DNA from: an uncultured Pseudomonadota bacterium
Lineage (GTDB): Bacteria; Pseudomonadota; Alphaproteobacteria; RF32; CAG-239
Direction of reading: 5' to 3'
DNA: 39,280 nucleotides
NCBI GenBank assembly: GCA_902495305.1
Contig: CABUWG010000017.1
Span: 1-39,280, forward strand
Notes under the pieces: generated by a model
Databases searched by the model: none
Seen by the model: only the letters and a program-made list of their open reading frames with translations
What the model was told of the DNA's origin: nothing
Program-made: the position numbers and the translations under genes
In this document: in pieces, positions 38,874-39,280 of the stretch
Numbering within the stretch: position 1 is the stretch's first letter
Layout of the letters: every line of letters begins with the position of its first letter

Positions 38874-39280
38874 GCCGCTACATCTCCCTGTTTGATTAAA
38901 CTCTCAGCCACCTGATAAAGTTTTGAAGAATATCTGGCTCCTTTTATAAGGACAATATCGTTATTTTGCAACAACTTATTTAACAAAAACTCATCCAAAC
39001 CTTCTTTATTTTCAAAATAATGCTTTTCCATGCGCTCCGGCAGCTGCGCCAACATATCTTTCATCTCCGGACAAACGCCGACCGCCACGTCAACATCCGT
39101 TGCCGCCAGCGCCTTGCCGATTTCAATATGCCGCGTTTGAGACGTTTCTCCGAGTTCGGCCATTTTGCCAAGCACAACCACCTTCCGGCCGGATACTTTC
39201 CTTTTGCCGAGTGTCTCGATAGCCAGCTTCATGGCCTCGGGCTGTCCGGAATAACTGTCGTCAATAAGAGTATAAGCGCC
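38870..39280 (-). CDS. murF: MurF-like Mur ligase, 3' part only
   Basis: Only the C-terminal 136 codons are in the window; the 5' end lies beyond 39280. The reading frame is open to the edge and starts with TLIDDSYSGQPEAMKLA, the MurF DDSYNANPxSM motif (here DDSYSGQPEAM), followed by KVVVLGKMAELGE and the C-terminal ligase domain with IVLIKGARYSSKL. MurF adds D-Ala-D-Ala to UDP-MurNAc-tripeptide. The motif makes MurF most likely; another Mur-ligase relative cannot be fully excluded. It is coupled to nrdR, an unusual neighbour, since murF usually sits with murE and mraY. Confidence 0.85.
   Translation of the reverse strand, partial: GAYTLIDDSYSGQPEAMKLAIETLGKRKVSGRKVVVLGKMAELGETSQTRHIEIGKALAATDVDVAVGVCPEMKDMLAQLPERMEKHYFENKEGLDEFLLNKLLQNNDIVLIKGARYSSKLYQVAESLIKQGDVAA

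Noticed and set aside
1..39280. CRISPR array, insertion sequence, prophage or rRNA operon
   Set aside because: I saw no regularly spaced direct repeats, transposase, integrase, phage structural genes or rRNA sequence. The only dispersed repeats are the palindromes described.

Overview
The window looks like a chromosomal segment of a flagellated alphaproteobacterium of moderate GC content. The evidence is a CcrM-type GANTC methyltransferase next to RNase HII, a yqeY-dnaG-rpoD cluster encoding an alphaproteobacterial-style RpoD with an acidic insert, a flgB-flgC-fliE operon, and a Ppx/GppA-rlmE neighbourhood. The mix of Cys-rich proteins and a lipoprotein class D beta-lactamase would suit an uncultured host-associated (gut) lineage, but that is inference. 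No rRNA operon, IS element, prophage or CRISPR array is visible.

Layout. 1-2999: a Cys-rich secreted protein, two palindromes, then flgB-flgC-fliE on the minus strand with a divergent FlhB-C-terminal-like gene. 3002-9728: housekeeping genes on the minus strand (rsmB, rlmE, two tandem Ppx/GppA paralogues, ccrM, a hypothetical gene, rnhB). 9870-14083: envelope and regulatory genes (OmpA-like lipoprotein, two GNAT acetyltransferases, a convergent LysR pair, an XRE regulator, a 66-aa protein). 14194-17638: a lipoprotein class D beta-lactamase under a near-consensus promoter, then two paralogous proteins with an HCHGG motif that I read as cysteine-nucleophile alpha/beta-hydrolase-like enzymes. 17790-20065: tag, a marR-nitroreductase pair and a CAU-anticodon tRNA. 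20256-24986: rpoD, dnaG and yqeY. 25126-31359: a secreted coiled-coil protein, a 1015-aa effector-like protein, and a DUF3015/DUF4105 pair. 31570-33477: greA, a CxC-rich small protein and trxB. 33720-36284: four unrecognised genes whose start codons follow A/T-only leaders with no Shine-Dalgarno sequence. 36370-39280: fmt, def, nusB, nrdR and the 3' part of a murF-like gene.

How the genes fit together. The two ends are core information-processing and cell-envelope functions: Def and Fmt process N-formyl-Met, NusB, NrdR, GreA, RpoD and DnaG handle transcription and replication, and RsmB and RlmE modify rRNA. Accessory islands sit between them. The most unusual signals are a family of about 125-bp imperfect palindromes (two copies about 95% identical, two relatives), two of which supply the stop codon of the adjacent gene; the HCHGG paralogue pair with an orphan reading frame between them; the SD-less four-gene block; and the large effector-like protein. 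Start sites were chosen from ribosome-binding sites where these discriminate, and functions come from motifs read by eye.
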